NCBI GenBank assembly: GCA_963377175.1
Contig: CAUJNA010003827.1
Coordinates: 1 to 64,000, forward strand
Length of the DNA: 64,000 nucleotides
Reading direction: 5' to 3'
Source of the DNA: Effrenium voratum
Lineage: Eukaryota; Sar; Dinophyceae; Suessiales; Symbiodiniaceae
In this document: piece after piece, positions 9,314 to 19,857 of the stretch
Numbering within the stretch: the first letter of the stretch is position 1
Layout of the letters: every line of letters starts with the position of its first letter
Translations under genes and position numbers: made by a program
The notes under the pieces: model-generated
The model's database searches: none
Seen by the model: only the letters and a program-made list of their open reading frames with translations
What the model was told of the DNA's origin: nothing

Positions 9314-10156
9314 ATGGGTTCCCGTGGTCACACGACGGGTCCTACTGGGCAAACTACTGGCACCTCGGCGGGGTGCCCGACGAGGCTACCCGCTGGCATC
9401 CAGCTACGCATGCCTACAGCATCGACCCGGCATACTCCGCCAACCAACGCATTGGGGCATACAGCACGCATCACCCCGGCAACCCGGGTGCGGGATCCCG
9501 CCCGACGCCACTGCCCGAGATGCCAAAAAGGCAGCAGTGGGCCGCATTTGTCCAGCAGTTGGATGCATGCATACGCATCCCCTCGAGGGCATCATCGCAT
9601 TAACTCAGTGCAACTGTACAGCCGCGACGACACAATCGAGAGCCTCTGGGTGCAAGCGCAAATCGCAGCCGCACTCATCCGAGGCTGGCGACCCACTCGC
9701 CCGCAATCCAGGGGAGGTCAGCATCCGGTCTTCGAGCCGCTTTTCCGTGTTGACGCACAACCCATCCCAGAAAGCGTGAATCTGCAGGACCTTCCCACAC
9801 CTCTCCGCATGTTCACCTACGCGAGAGAACAGCAAACTCAGCCAAGCATGGCAGACCCAGAAGCATGGGCCGTGCAGGACATTCAGTCCTCAGACAGCTC
9901 CAACGCACCAGAATCGGGCGAGGAGTGCGCCGGAGAAGCGCCGCTTCAACGGTCATCATCAGCACTCTGCTTGGTTCAAGTCACTACGGGGGCAGCTGTA
10001 CATGCAGTATACAGCTCCCCGGAGCACCTCCAGTCCGCCTTCTGTGCAGCGTGCGGCCTGGGGATCCAGGCCCCAGTGCATCGCATTGATTACTTAGGCC
10101 AAGAGCACTTGTGCAAGCACAATGCGTGCCAGCACGCGTTCTCGCTCATGCCATAG
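9314..10156 (+). CDS. Unassigned ORF between gag-like copies
   Basis: A 280-codon frame. The C-terminal half is the most protein-like (TPLRMFTYAREQQTQPSMAD; acidic SSDSSNAPESGEECAGE) and ends with a possible Cys/His metal site (FCAACGLGIQAP ... HLCKHNACQHAF). No family is recognised. It lies directly upstream of the main gag on the same strand, so it may be part of the retroelement. The first third is Pro/His/Thr-rich and may be non-coding. Confidence 0.3.
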   Translation: MGSRGHTTGPTGQTTGTSAGCPTRLPAGIQLRMPTASTRHTPPTNALGHTARITPATRVRDPARRHCPRCQKGSSGPHLSSSWMHAYASPRGHHRINSVQLYSRDDTIESLWVQAQIAAALIRGWRPTRPQSRGGQHPVFEPLFRVDAQPIPESVNLQDLPTPLRMFTYAREQQTQPSMADPEAWAVQDIQSSDSSNAPESGEECAGEAPLQRSSSALCLVQVTTGAAVHAVYSSPEHLQSAFCAACGLGIQAPVHRIDYLGQEHLCKHNACQHAFSLMP

Positions 10157-10405
10157 CATAAAAGAGTTTGACCAGCGGGTGGACACAATAAGCTTCTGCA
10201 GTTGTTGCGGTCTCTCCCCCCAGGCCATGACGCTCACAACGCGACCATTGCCAAGGCCAGCAGGCCCATACCTCAGCTGAGTGCAGCCTTTTTAGCTCCT
10301 CTGCCTTGACACACTTGACACACACTTGCTTGCTGCATGCTGCCGCCAGCTAATTCCTTTGCTGGTAGCCAATACCTCAGCCCAATCATCCTCTCCGGCC
10401 CCAAC

Positions 10406-11635
10406 ATGGCTGACTCAGAGGAACAAGTGACATCGGCCGATGCCATGCGCAACTTGCTGTCAAGCGCTCGGGTGCCAGACATACTTGTTGAGCATTGGCC
10501 TGGGATTCGAAGACATCGCAGATTTCGCATACGCATACGCAGATGCATCCGATCTTGGCAAGCTTTTGGATGGCGTGCCGTCCGACACATGGACCGCCAT
10601 GGGCATCACAGATCCAGAACACTCCATAATTAGAAGAGCTTTTGTCATGGCCAAGGCCTCCGCTTCGCAAGAATCCTTGGCCCTGGCGCCAACAGCATCT
10701 GTGACGCATGCAGGACAGGCGTTGCCCGGGCCGCAGGCATCACCCGCAATGGCATGGGCGGAACATCTGCCTCCCAAGCTGAGCCCAGAAGTCGTGCAGG
10801 ACTTAGTGGACAAGCTCCAGAAGAACTATCCCGGCGAGCTTTTGGGTCCGGACAGCATGCCTAGCATTCGCCTATTAAGCATGGTCTATGAAATGACCAA
10901 GCCCAAGCACTTTAAGTGGATCCCGTGGCAGTTGAGACTTAGTGCGCGCCAGTACCAAGAAGCCATGGAAGCGCGTTCACATAAAGTAGCACGTACCGAA
11001 GCACAGCTACTGACGCATGCTTTTTTCGACGAGACTCCGGAAGTCAGCGTGGAGGGTAGGGCCCTGACAGCTAGCTGGCTGCATCGCACTCAACAAGTGT
11101 TCTGCAATGCGCTGGCCCTGTGCCAAGCGGTGCACCTGCTGAACGCCAAAGCGTTAGACCAGCAAATTGCCAGCATGTGCCTCGCGCAGCCAGACCCCGC
11201 ACTGTCCCTCCGCACGGTCACAACCTCGGAACTCCTGCACGCCGATCGCCAAATATGGGGCACGATTGTAGATCTCCTGCATCGCAAATGGTCTATGGCC
11301 GCATGGAGATTCATTCGCTCCTAATGCTGCGGCCTAAGATCGCCAAAGTAGTCCCAGCACCGCCTCCCGCCAGACGGGCCCACCTGAGTCCCAGGCAGCC
11401 CAAACGGCCCGCCAGCCGGCCGCAGAAATCCGAGCCGCCGCGCAAGAAAGGCAAGGGAAAGGGAAAAGGCAAATCCAAAAACGCCTGGGCCGCATCACAT
11501 AATGGGAAGCCCATTTGTCGCAGGTTCCAGACAGGGACCTGCAAATCAGACAACTGCCAGTTTGCACATGTGTGCGCAATAAAAGGCTGCCAGCAGACGC
11601 ATCCAGCATCCCAGCACGCATCGAACCACACATGA
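10406..11635 (+). CDS. Retroelement gag with CCCH-type zinc finger, frameshifted
   Basis: The start is taken at MADSEEQVTSADAMRNLL (10,406). The frame shifts near 10,490 into FEDIADFAYAYADASDLGKL and continues through LSPEVVQDLVDKLQKNYPGE to 11,324. A further shift near 11,320 enters a Pro/Lys-rich linker (KKGKGKGKGKSKNAW) and a finger C-x5-T-C-x5-C-x3-H (CRRFQTGTC, DNCQFAHVC) ending at 11,635. This layout, a helical capsid-like domain, basic linker and CCCH finger, is that of the nucleic-acid-binding protein of dinoflagellate DIRS-like elements. The pol frame starts about 80 bases downstream. Two frameshifts make the copy inactive as read. Confidence 0.6.
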
Positions 11636-11713
11636 AACAGTCCGAAGGAAGCCCCGGCAGCTTCCCCGGACGGTGCCACAAAAACGCCGGCCGTTTTCCT
11701 TTCACTGCACCCC

Positions 11714-13869
11714 GTGCGCTTGCGGGTATGCGATGGAGCTGGCATGCATTCGACTGCAGACCACTCAATCCCTCAACCAAACCACCCGCTCACGATAGTA
11801 GCACGTGCCTGGCTGCGTTGGCTAGACGCACAAAAACTCGTCCCAAAAATTCTAGCCCATGTGGGCTCCGGTAACGCATCCCCCCCTCTCTCGGAACAAC
11901 AGTCCGAGGAGGCAGCACGGATCGCGTTCCGCGCCATGAACATGCCGTGCCCATCCGACTTAGCACCCGATGAAGGACAACCGTACCGCCTGTCACTCTT
12001 GCATGCCCTAGCAACGGCATCCAATGACCCAGACCTCAAACTAGTGCAGCTGCTGGCAGAAGGCGTGCCAACAGGAGCTGTGTCCGAACTGCCACGTAGC
12101 ATGCAGTGGCCGCCTAAACCTCAAGCAGACCTGCCTAGTGAGCTCACCGAGTGCATCGGCAACTGGAAAGCCGCAGAAGCGGAACCAGAGACGGTATCAG
12201 CCTTGCTGGAAAAAGGAAATTGCAAACGGATGGGTCATTCGAACCGGCATGTCCATTGAACAAGCCAGACAACATTGGCATAAAGGCATAGCAGTGGGAA
12301 AGCTCAACGTCGTGCATGCAGAAGGCAAGGACCCACGACTAGTCTTAGACAGCACAGTGTGTGGGGTGAACCCCAAGTGCGCCATTCCAGAACGCATAAG
12401 CCTGCCAATGGCCTCGGACGTGCGCTTAGCATTCCTCCCCGAGGACACGCATTCGTCCTTTGTGGGGGCAAGCTTTGATTTTAAAGCAGCGCATAAGCAG
12501 ATCCAAGTGCACCCCAGTGAACATGGCCTGCTTCTGTTCCGTGTTGCCGATATCCTGTACCATTATAGGGTTTGCCACTTCGGAGCACGCTTCTCCGCAT
12601 ACTGGTGGCAGCGCGCCGGAGCATTCCTCCTGAGGCTACTGCGCGGCATTTTGGAACTGCGCCCACATCGTGCATGGTTGTTTGTGGATGACCTTTTGGC
12701 AGCACTGCATCGCAGTGACGCGCGCGCACAGCTGGCCCTCATGGTCATGTTCTTTGCAGCAATTTCTGCCCCGATCTCGTGGAAGAAGGTTCAATTTCAA
12801 AATGGCCTCACGTGGTGTGGGTGGCGCATTAATTTCCTGCATGAGACCATCGAACTCACGCCAGAAAAACCTTAAAATTAAAGCTGCTCAAAGCGGGGAA
12901 GGTCAAGCGAAAACTTTTGGAGCAGGTTCTAGGCCTGCTCATTTGGGCGACCAGTCTGAGCCCCGAACTCAGGTCCTGGCTGGCACCTTTGTATACAGAC
13001 TTGCATTCACCGCCGGGTTGCATGATCTCTGTCCATGCGCGCTTGTGGCCATCCTTCCTTTCAGCATTGGACACCAAAGCCGTGCTCAGGTCAGCAGTGC
13101 ACGGCATCTTCATGCCACCAGGCTCTAAAGTTCTCGAGTTCCAAGGGGCATGCATTCGCACGCCAGCTGACCTGCCTCGCGTTGTGCCTAGTCACAAATC
13201 CGCCTGGGTGCGCGTCGCGGACGCATCCGCAGAGCACACTCGCCTGTCCAAGACGAGCAAACATAGCGTAGAATGGTTGCTGCAATGCTTCCACTTAGAC
13301 CTCGCACGCCCGCTTAGAAGCAAGCCAATGCTGGAATGCAAAGCAGCCGCAGATGCCTGCGCCGAGGGCAGTGTCGTGGGCATAGGGGGTTGGTTCCTTG
13401 GCAATTCCAAGAAGTCCAAGAGCAGTGGCCGTGCCTCACCAAAGAAGCCCAGCGATACATCGCATGCTTCGAAACCTTGGCTCAACTAGCACTCATGCGT
13501 ATCGCATGGTCCTGCGAGGGACAAAGCGTGCATGGCATTTGCATGCCCACAGGGCCAGATAACACGGCCTCCGAGGCAGGCGTTAATAAACTGTTCACCA
13601 CAGCATGGCCCTTGCAAGTCTTTGTGCAACTTGTAGCCGCCTGGGCCCATAAACACAAATGGTCCGTGATCGCGTCACCCATCCCAGGAGAGCACAACAT
13701 CTGGGCGGACCAACTCAGCAGAGGTAATACCTCCGCTTTCCGGAGTCGGCCGCATGCCAGAGTGCGCTTCAGGCCGCATGATTTCTGGCCTCACGCATCA
13801 GCTCTCACGCTTCACCCTGCGGACGCACCGTGGAGACCCGAGCACGTGATTGCATCGCAAACGCACTAA
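11714..13869 (+). CDS. Reverse transcriptase / RNase H polyprotein, frameshifted
   Basis: The first frame (11,714-12,210) covers the pre-RT region. The second, from about 12,212 (EIANGWVIRTGMSIEQARQH), carries RT: VGKLNVVHAEGKDPRLVLDS, motif A FDFKAAHKQIQ, motif B HFGARFSAYWWQRAG and motif C LFVDDLL (about 12,676). A one-base shift in the AAAAACC run near 12,868 leads into LLEQVLGLLIWATSLSPELR. The RNase H domain begins AADACAEGSVVGIGGW, then shifts again near 13,390 to EAQRYIACFETLAQLAL, the DN pair in PTGPDNTASEAG, and PGEHNIWADQLSRG. RT and RNase H catalytic residues appear retained but split by three or more indels. No integrase or tyrosine recombinase was found. Confidence 0.75.
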
Positions 13870-13911
13870 AGGGGGTGAGGTGATTTGACCGTTTGCTTAG
13901 AACCCTAAAGT

Positions 13912-14103
13912 GGGGGCATTCCGACAGGCTCCGCATGAGATGCAGGAAGATGGAGTGGACGCGCATCGTCACTCCACCTGCATCTCAGAGCCTGCACTTC
14001 TAAGCAACGCTCAAGTAAAAAAGCGCGTGTCGAGTTTGCTTCGGTCGGATGCTTTTTTCCTTGCATGTCCCTGTAGGCTTGAAGCAGTGACCAAGATTCT
14101 AAC
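13912..14103 (+). repeat. Element-associated 192-bp repeat, copy A
   Basis: Begins GGGGGCATTCCGACAGGCTC and ends AGTGACCAAGATTCTAAC. It is matched by copy B at 14,725-14,916 with about three differences. It contains the 11-bp GCTTGAAGCAG, complemented by CTGCTTCAAGC at 14,168, so the tract can fold. It lies about 40 bases beyond the RNase H stop and is a plausible terminal repeat of the DIRS-like element. Confidence 0.75.
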
Positions 14104-14280
14104 GCTAGGGGTTTGTCTTTTCCCCTGTGTTTTAATCTTGGTTGAATCTTCGGCCGCGTGGCTGTTTCTGCTTCAAGCCCTTTAGTAAGGGACATGCCTT
14201 GAGGGTCTGACCCCTCTTTCGTTCTTTTTGAACCCGCCCTCCCACCCTTTCACGGCCCAGGTGGAAACCAACTTCCACAA

Positions 14281-14490
14281 GGCCTGATTGCTGGGTTGCT
14301 GAACACGCATGGTTGCAAGCTTTCCCGCTTCCAACATTTTGTCGGCTTACTGCATCCCGCAGGACCCGTTTTGCCTGTGCAAAGAGGCCTGATAGCTGAT
14401 TGCTGAACACGCGTTGTCGGCAAGCTTTCCAGCATCAACGATGCTGTCGGCTTACTGATCCCGCAGGACCAGTTTAAGCCTATGCAGTGA
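14281..14490. repeat. Two tandem units of about 107 bp
   Basis: GGCCTGATTGCTGGGTTGCT at 14,281 and GGCCTGATAGCTGATTGCT near 14,388 begin two diverged copies, each with GCTGAACACGC, CAAGCTTTCC and TCGGCTTACTG in the same order. No coding potential is seen. Confidence 0.6.
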
Positions 14491-14724
14491 GGACGCATTC
14501 CTCGTTAGCCACACCGGTTTGAACCCATGCTGTGCACGCCGTCGCACATCGCTGAATGCCATCGGCATTCTGTCGGACCAGCCTGGTCCCCTTCAGGAGG
14601 ACGCATTCCTCCCATGCACACCTATGCACGCATTGCATACCGATGTGCAAAATACCTCCTATTTGTCTCACACCCCATGGGTAAAACACCCTGTGTGATG
14701 GTCGAACACGCAATGTTGACCACA

Positions 14725-14916
14725 GGGGGCATTCCGACAGGCTCCGCATGAGATGCAGGAAGATGGAGTGGACGCGCATCGTCACTCCACCTGCATCTCA
14801 GGGCCTGCACTTCTAAGCAACGCTCAAGTAAAAAAGCGCGTGTCGAGTTTGCTTCGGTCGGATGCTTTTTTCCCTGCATGTCCCTGTAGGCTTGAAGCAG
14901 TGATCAAGATTCTAAC
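14725..14916 (+). repeat. Element-associated repeat, copy B
   Basis: Near-identical to copy A (13,912-14,103), 813 bases downstream in the same orientation. The interval between them contains no ORF of note. Confidence 0.8.
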
Positions 14917-15274
14917 ACGGTTGCCTTGCTTTTTCCTGGCTGGTCCCCCTGTTATTGGCTTGAAGCCGTAATCTTCGGCCGCGTTGCCATTTCTGCTTCA
15001 AGCCTTTGGGGGACCTTTTTTTACCTGACATCTCTGAGGTGTACCTTGGGCCACGGCACCTCAGCATGCATGTGCAAGCAGCATGGGCGTGTCTTGCTTG
15101 GACACGATTTGAGGTTGGTATAGTATACAGTACTCTGCCCCATTGTCAGGTCACGCGTTGCATCCTGATCGCATGGCGCACGCTTTGCACCTTGCCAGTC
15201 ATACTGTCCCTCCGTCCGTTTCACGCCCCTGAGTTAAAATACCTTGCGTGCAGGTCGAACACGCGTTGTTGACT

Positions 15275-15455
15275 GGGGGGTTAGATGTCAGGCCCCGCGT
15301 CAGATGCAGGAGAAGGGCTGGACACGCGTTGTCAGCTTCCCTGCATCTTTGGGCCTGCACCTCTGAGCAACACCATGGAAAAAGAAGCGGTGCGTTCGCT
15401 TTTTCCTGGCTGGTCCCCCCTGTTATTGGCTTGAAGCAGTGAACAGGATTCTAAC
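15275..15455 (+). repeat. Element-associated repeat, diverged copy C
   Basis: Shares the order GGGGG...TCAGATGCAGG ... GGGCCTGCACCTCTGAGCAA ... GGCTTGAAGCAGTGAACAGG ... ATTCTAAC with copies A and B, but is clearly older or from a sister family. Confidence 0.6.
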
Positions 15456-16378
15456 TGTTGGGAATTGGTGGCAACTTGGCACTCCGCTGTCTTGCTCCTG
15501 CTCCAAACAATCCTGCATACTCTACGGATGGGCGCATCAAGTCCACATTGGCGCGGTACTCGCTCCGTCAAGGTGTTGGAAAATCTCCATCTCGCGCTCC
15601 ATAGATCCGAAAAAGTGCAAGCGACTGCCCATTCCTTCCGGAGTAAACAAAGGCAGGCCGTCATTGTTCTTCCAGGCTTGCTCCATGGACCTGATGGTGG
15701 ACTTGGATTCATTGATTTGCCACGCACATCGGGCCTGATGTAGGGGGATAAACTTGGCCACAAAGAGTCCAGTGACAAAGGGGCGATGCTAGAGGCAAGA
15801 GCACACCAGCCTTCAGGGTGACACTCGTGCCATCAGGTCAACAACAAAACCGGCTTGGCGAAAGGCGGTCCGTTGCGCCCGCACCCTGCGCATCCAGTGC
15901 ACGTGGTTAAAGACCTTGCCGGCGACCGCGCGGCCTTAACATACATAGTCTTTAAGGGCAACACCACCCGCGCCCAGAAGACCGGGTCCATGGCCACACA
16001 AAATATGAATGCCACGCACGCCCATATCAACACTTTGCCGCACGACGCGGGGGGCAGCAGCCGTTCTTGCACTTTGTAAAGAAAAACTCGGTCAAAGAAG
16101 AGGTTGCATGTTACACAACCCAGTCCGGCGCACCTCGCAACGCAAGAGCCTCAAAAGCGGGTTCACTCTCTTGCTTTAGAAGGGTTGACAAGCAGGGCAA
16201 CAGGCCTGCGCATAACGAGCGGTGTCTGCGCTGGTAGATCAGTGGGTGGTTTTACCTTGGCAGTCTTAACAGAAACATTGACAACTTGGCCTAAACCAGA
16301 GTTTTGAAGATTAGTGTAAGAAGACATGTGTTTTGCGTTTCCTGGCTGCTCTCGGGCTTATATGGGGTTTATTTTTGA
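15456..16378. other. Spacer with short minus-strand open frames of unknown meaning
   Basis: Minus-strand frames at 15,537-15,761 (MAKFIPLHQARCAWQINESK) and 15,833-16,072 (hydrophobic VLIWACVAFIFCVAM) are protein-like but short and unassignable. The 19-mer AAGAAGACATGTGTTTTGC near 16,319 recurs near 21,879, beyond the Copia insertion. Confidence 0.3.
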
Positions 16379-16383
16379 TAACT
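16379..16383. repeat. Target-site duplication TAACT, left
   Basis: The five bases directly outside the 3' LTR match 21,622-21,626 outside the 5' LTR. Confidence 0.9.
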
Positions 16384-16505
16384 TGCAAGGCGGTAGCGCA
16401 GCGGTCTTTTCTCGCCATGGCTTAGAGCCTCCATGTTGCGGTCACCATATTCACAGGTGCTCACATGTGTGCAGAGCATGATTGGATTTCACTGGAGGTC
16501 TAACA
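16384..16505 (-). repeat. 3' LTR of the Copia-type element
   Basis: 122 bp. In element orientation it starts TGTTAGACCTCC and ends CCGCCTTGCA, with TG...CA termini. It differs from the 5' LTR at four sites. Confidence 0.92.
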
Positions 16506-16713
16506 TGCTGCCTTCATGCTCTGCACAGACACACACACACTACATTTGGGGGATGATTTACCTCCTTTGTAGTACTGACAAAGCGTACTTGTATGATACA
16601 CCTTGCCCGTTGCGTGCACTTTGACAATGCCATCTTTCTCAGGCATTTTGTGCTTCTTCTTCCTATGCCTAGTAGGCTTTCTAGCCCACAAATCGCTCTC
16701 ACTGTCCTCGTCT

Positions 16714-18903
16714 TCATCGCGCGTCACTGTCTTCTTCTTCTGGCTCATTTCCTTCAAGATCACCCGGATGAAGAAGTGCCATGTCCAATTGACTGGGCCC
16801 AAGGCTCCAATCACCACACATTATCGCAACTTTCTCGTCCTCTGGCTGCGGCACCATCAAGAACGCATCCTTTACATCTGCTGTTGCCACATCAAACTCA
16901 CCATTGCTCATGCATGCCATGTGCAGCAACATCCTCGGGATTGCTGACAAACTTGTGGGGGCGAATGCATTGTCTGCCTCAACACTCCATTTGAATTGCC
17001 TCGCCACAAGTCTGGCTCTCCTGAACCAGCCTTCTCTCTCTTGCCTCTTCTTCCATATTGTCGCCATTCTTGTAGTGATCTCACTGCAGTCATTCTCCTC
17101 TTCTGTTGCCAGCTCCTTGATCACCGGGATCTTCTTCAACCTCTCAATCTCTTCAAACTCAGCCTGTCTGTCCAGCTCCTCAAGCTCCTCAGCACTGATG
17201 TTGGGGGGCTTTTCTTCTGCTCCTCCATCTTCATCATCTCGCTCTTTCATCCACTCTTCCATGGGCTCGTCAAGATACTCGTCCAGAGCCAACTCCTCAT
17301 CTCCAGTGGGCATAACAACCACTCGCGAGACATCGTACTCATCAATGCCTGCTCTTTTGGTGGGGCTGCTCTCGTCTTGAAGCTGTGCTGCCTCAGCCCA
17401 TCGCCTCCTGGTAGATGAAGACGCTGATGTCTGCTCCTCACTGATCTTGACAGCTTTGCTTCGTCTTGCAGCTTCCTCTGCTGCCTCGTTCTCTCGCTTT
17501 TCTGGTCCTCCAGCAATCACTGCAGTAGGAGGTGGAGGCATTTGCCTCAACACTCTCGGGGCTGTTGAGACTGGGCTGGATGCCATTGCTGCCTCGCTTG
17601 CTTCTCTCTTCTCTTCAACCTCATGCTTTCGCTTGCTCACCCTTGGTGTGACCAAACCACTCAGGCCTGGTGTGGTTGCACCGCCTGCCAAACCAGGAGT
17701 GGCTAATCCCAGCGCAACCGCCACACCAGCTTCTCTTGCAATCCTCTCTGACCTTCTCTTCTCCTCAAGCGTCTCCTCATGCTGTTGCAGCTGCTGCATT
17801 TCCTCCTCTGCATGTTCAACTTCACCTGGAATGCGATGCCTACCAACTCTTTTGGTCAAGACACCTGTGCTGTACCACCACGGAAGGCCCTTGCCAAGGA
17901 CCATGTCAAAGCTGAATTGCTCTGGCAATCTCCTCACTGATCTGGACTCAACTGCACCTTCCGGGGTCAACACAATGCAGTCAGTCCATGATGACTTTCC
18001 TACCCAGGTGCCCTTTGCGAACAGGGGCTCGCCTTTGAAGGCTGTCATGTTCTTGTACATGACCGACTCACCGAACAGGCAAAGTTTGCCCTTGTACATC
18101 ATGCCGTGGCAAATCTCGTGGCTCGTCCTCCTCTCATGCTCAAGCACCCTGTACTTGTTGACCAGCCAGCTCGCATGTCTGAATGACCATGGGTACAGGT
18201 GCGATGAGCCCAGGATGGTTATCTGTGCCTGCTCCTCTGCATAGTGCCTCAAGCAGTTCGCCAGGCGCCGCACTGTCTGCACTGTCCTCTCTGCTTGGCC
18301 ATTGCTCTGGTGTTGACCACTGCCTGTGGTTCTGATGTCTGTGCGAAGTCCAAGCTGTGCTCTGCAGTGCTGAATGGCTCGCAGCAACTGCTTCGTGCTC
18401 CTTTCTCCATCTGCTTGGAAGATCACCGGATCTCCTCCAGCAACTTCAAGGCTAAACCTCACCAACTCTTCGACCATCAACTTCAAGTTCACTGATCCTT
18501 TGCTCAACACGGGCACGCGCAACACAGCCTTTGTGAACAGGTCTGCTGCATAGAGGGCTGTTCCATACTGACTGTCTGCATCCTCAATCTGATCTCTTTC
18601 CTTCTCCACACCATCGTCATCGACAAAGGTGTAGCCAAAGTCAAAGGATATCACAGTCTTGCCTCTCTCCTCATCTCTCTTGAAGTCTCTCTTGTGCGCC
18701 TCCTCTCTTGATCTTGTCGCCAGGCAGGCCTGGCACCATGGGGCAAATGGCCAATGGGTCAGGTTGTGCCTATTTTGCTCCTCAAGGTCCGGTCTCTTAG
18801 GCACAGGAATTGCCACCGGATTGCGTTCTCGCTCTCGATAAAGCTTCCTTGCCAGGTCAGCCTGCATGGTCTCTTTGGTGGAAGTAGCAAGCCCATGAGC
18901 CAA
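16714..18903 (-). CDS. Copia pol fragment: integrase plus truncated reverse transcriptase
   Basis: A clean 729-codon frame. Residues 46-60 hold an HHCC-like zinc site (H46, H50, C57, C60). The integrase core follows with D88 (ISFDFGY), D165 (FQADGERSTKQL) and E205 (NGQAERTVQTV), an intact D-D-E set. Residues 370-620 are a charged linker. RT begins near 638 (RRARLVARQFKWSVEADNAF) with the first catalytic Asp in DVATADVKDAFLMV. The frame then leaves the family pattern and stops. The Y-x-D-D palm and RNase H are absent before the LTR. A short downstream frame ends VYHTSTLCQYYKGGKSSPKC at about 16,510 and may be the old C-terminus, implying an internal deletion near 16,720. Confidence 0.85.
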   Translation of the reverse strand: MAHGLATSTKETMQADLARKLYRERERNPVAIPVPKRPDLEEQNRHNLTHWPFAPWCQACLATRSREEAHKRDFKRDEERGKTVISFDFGYTFVDDDGVEKERDQIEDADSQYGTALYAADLFTKAVLRVPVLSKGSVNLKLMVEELVRFSLEVAGGDPVIFQADGERSTKQLLRAIQHCRAQLGLRTDIRTTGSGQHQSNGQAERTVQTVRRLANCLRHYAEEQAQITILGSSHLYPWSFRHASWLVNKYRVLEHERRTSHEICHGMMYKGKLCLFGESVMYKNMTAFKGEPLFAKGTWVGKSSWTDCIVLTPEGAVESRSVRRLPEQFSFDMVLGKGLPWWYSTGVLTKRVGRHRIPGEVEHAEEEMQQLQQHEETLEEKRRSERIAREAGVAVALGLATPGLAGGATTPGLSGLVTPRVSKRKHEVEEKREASEAAMASSPVSTAPRVLRQMPPPPTAVIAGGPEKRENEAAEEAARRSKAVKISEEQTSASSSTRRRWAEAAQLQDESSPTKRAGIDEYDVSRVVVMPTGDEELALDEYLDEPMEEWMKERDDEDGGAEEKPPNISAEELEELDRQAEFEEIERLKKIPVIKELATEEENDCSEITTRMATIWKKRQEREGWFRRARLVARQFKWSVEADNAFAPTSLSAIPRMLLHMACMSNGEFDVATADVKDAFLMVPQPEDEKVAIMCGDWSLGPSQLDMALLHPGDLEGNEPEEEDSDAR

Positions 18904-19857
18904 GCAATGCCTTCAGCTCGTAGCTGCTCTCGCTGTACTTCTCGCCAATCTTCACTTCACCTCTTTGCTCCACGTCTCTCGGCTCTTCTCTCCTCTGGCC
19001 TTTCTCAACCTCGGTGTCTGCTTGCCGAACTTCCTTTCCGCCAACTTCATCTGACCACAGCTCTGCGTGCACTCGATGTGTCGCTGGAAATGGGGCAATT
19101 GGTACTTCTGAATCTAGTTCGAAGTCTTTGATCTTCGTGCTAAGATTGTGATGGTCCTCTGGGGGTCTGAACTTGGCACCAACCTCCTGAATGCAAGATT
19201 TCGAAGTGTGGTAAAATCCTCCACATTCTCTATCTGCCGCCATCTTCCTCCTCCTGTCTTCATGAGTGTCAACCTCGACTTCCAATTGAAGTGGTTGGAC
19301 GGGTCAAGGAACTGAGTGGCAACCGGATCTGAGTAGGCTGCCAATCCATTTGGCAAGAGATGCCAGCCTGGTGTGCTTTCCAGCTTTTGGAAACCTGCAC
19401 TGAGAAATCCTTCTAACAAGCACACGTTGGCTTCACCACTCACCTCCTCATCAAGCTCCATGCAGACTGCTTTGATCTCAGCCTCAACCTGCAAGCTATT
19501 GCGACCCATGTCCAACGGGACCACAACTTCATTGTGTTTCAAGCATGGTCCACTTGCTCCAGACCTCACTTCCCAACCTTTCAGCAACCTTCCACAGCAA
19601 TGGGGTGCTTCACCTTGCCAATGAACGTCTCAAGGACCTCCAAGGGCTCATCCTGATCCCTGATCTCTCAACACGACAGTCACCCTCCTTCCACTGGCTG
19701 ATGATGTCCAAGCGCTTTGAACTCCTCAGGCACAGACACGTCGGCTGAGTCGATGGTCACGACACGTCTTGGCTCCTTCATCACTGCCGACTCATTGACT
19801 TCTGTCGCCTCATTGACTCCTCTTGCTTCTTCCCCTTCAAACACATAACCCGGAAAC
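18904..19857 (-). pseudogene. Decayed protease and pre-integrase region of Copia pol
   Basis: Fragments of pol lie in several frames. VVTIDSADVSVPEEFKALG (about 19,765) resembles the aspartic-protease DSGA motif with the Gly lost. Further on are LEVLETFIGKVKHPIAVEGC, then GPCLKHNEVVVPLDMGRNSL (19,535) and SYELKALLGSW (18,900). In-frame stops and shifts separate them, so protease activity is not expected. Confidence 0.6.

Larger units (their letters stand above)
6950..15455 (+). mobile_element. DIRS-like retroelement region, degraded
   Basis: A plus-strand retroelement with gag (10,406-11,635), reverse transcriptase and RNase H (11,714-13,869), an upstream second gag-like fragment (7,615-8,712) and flanking repeats at 13,912-15,455. 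RT and RNase H style (LFVDDLL; PGEHNIWADQLSRG) fit the DIRS-like elements I know from dinoflagellates. No tyrosine recombinase was identified. Outer boundaries are approximate: the left edge is where GCATGC-rich sequence begins, the right edge the last terminal-type repeat. Confidence 0.6.

Noticed and set aside
16384..16440. tRNA gene suggested by GCGGTAGCGCAGCGGTC
   Set aside because: The segment is part of both LTRs and does not continue into anticodon and T arms.
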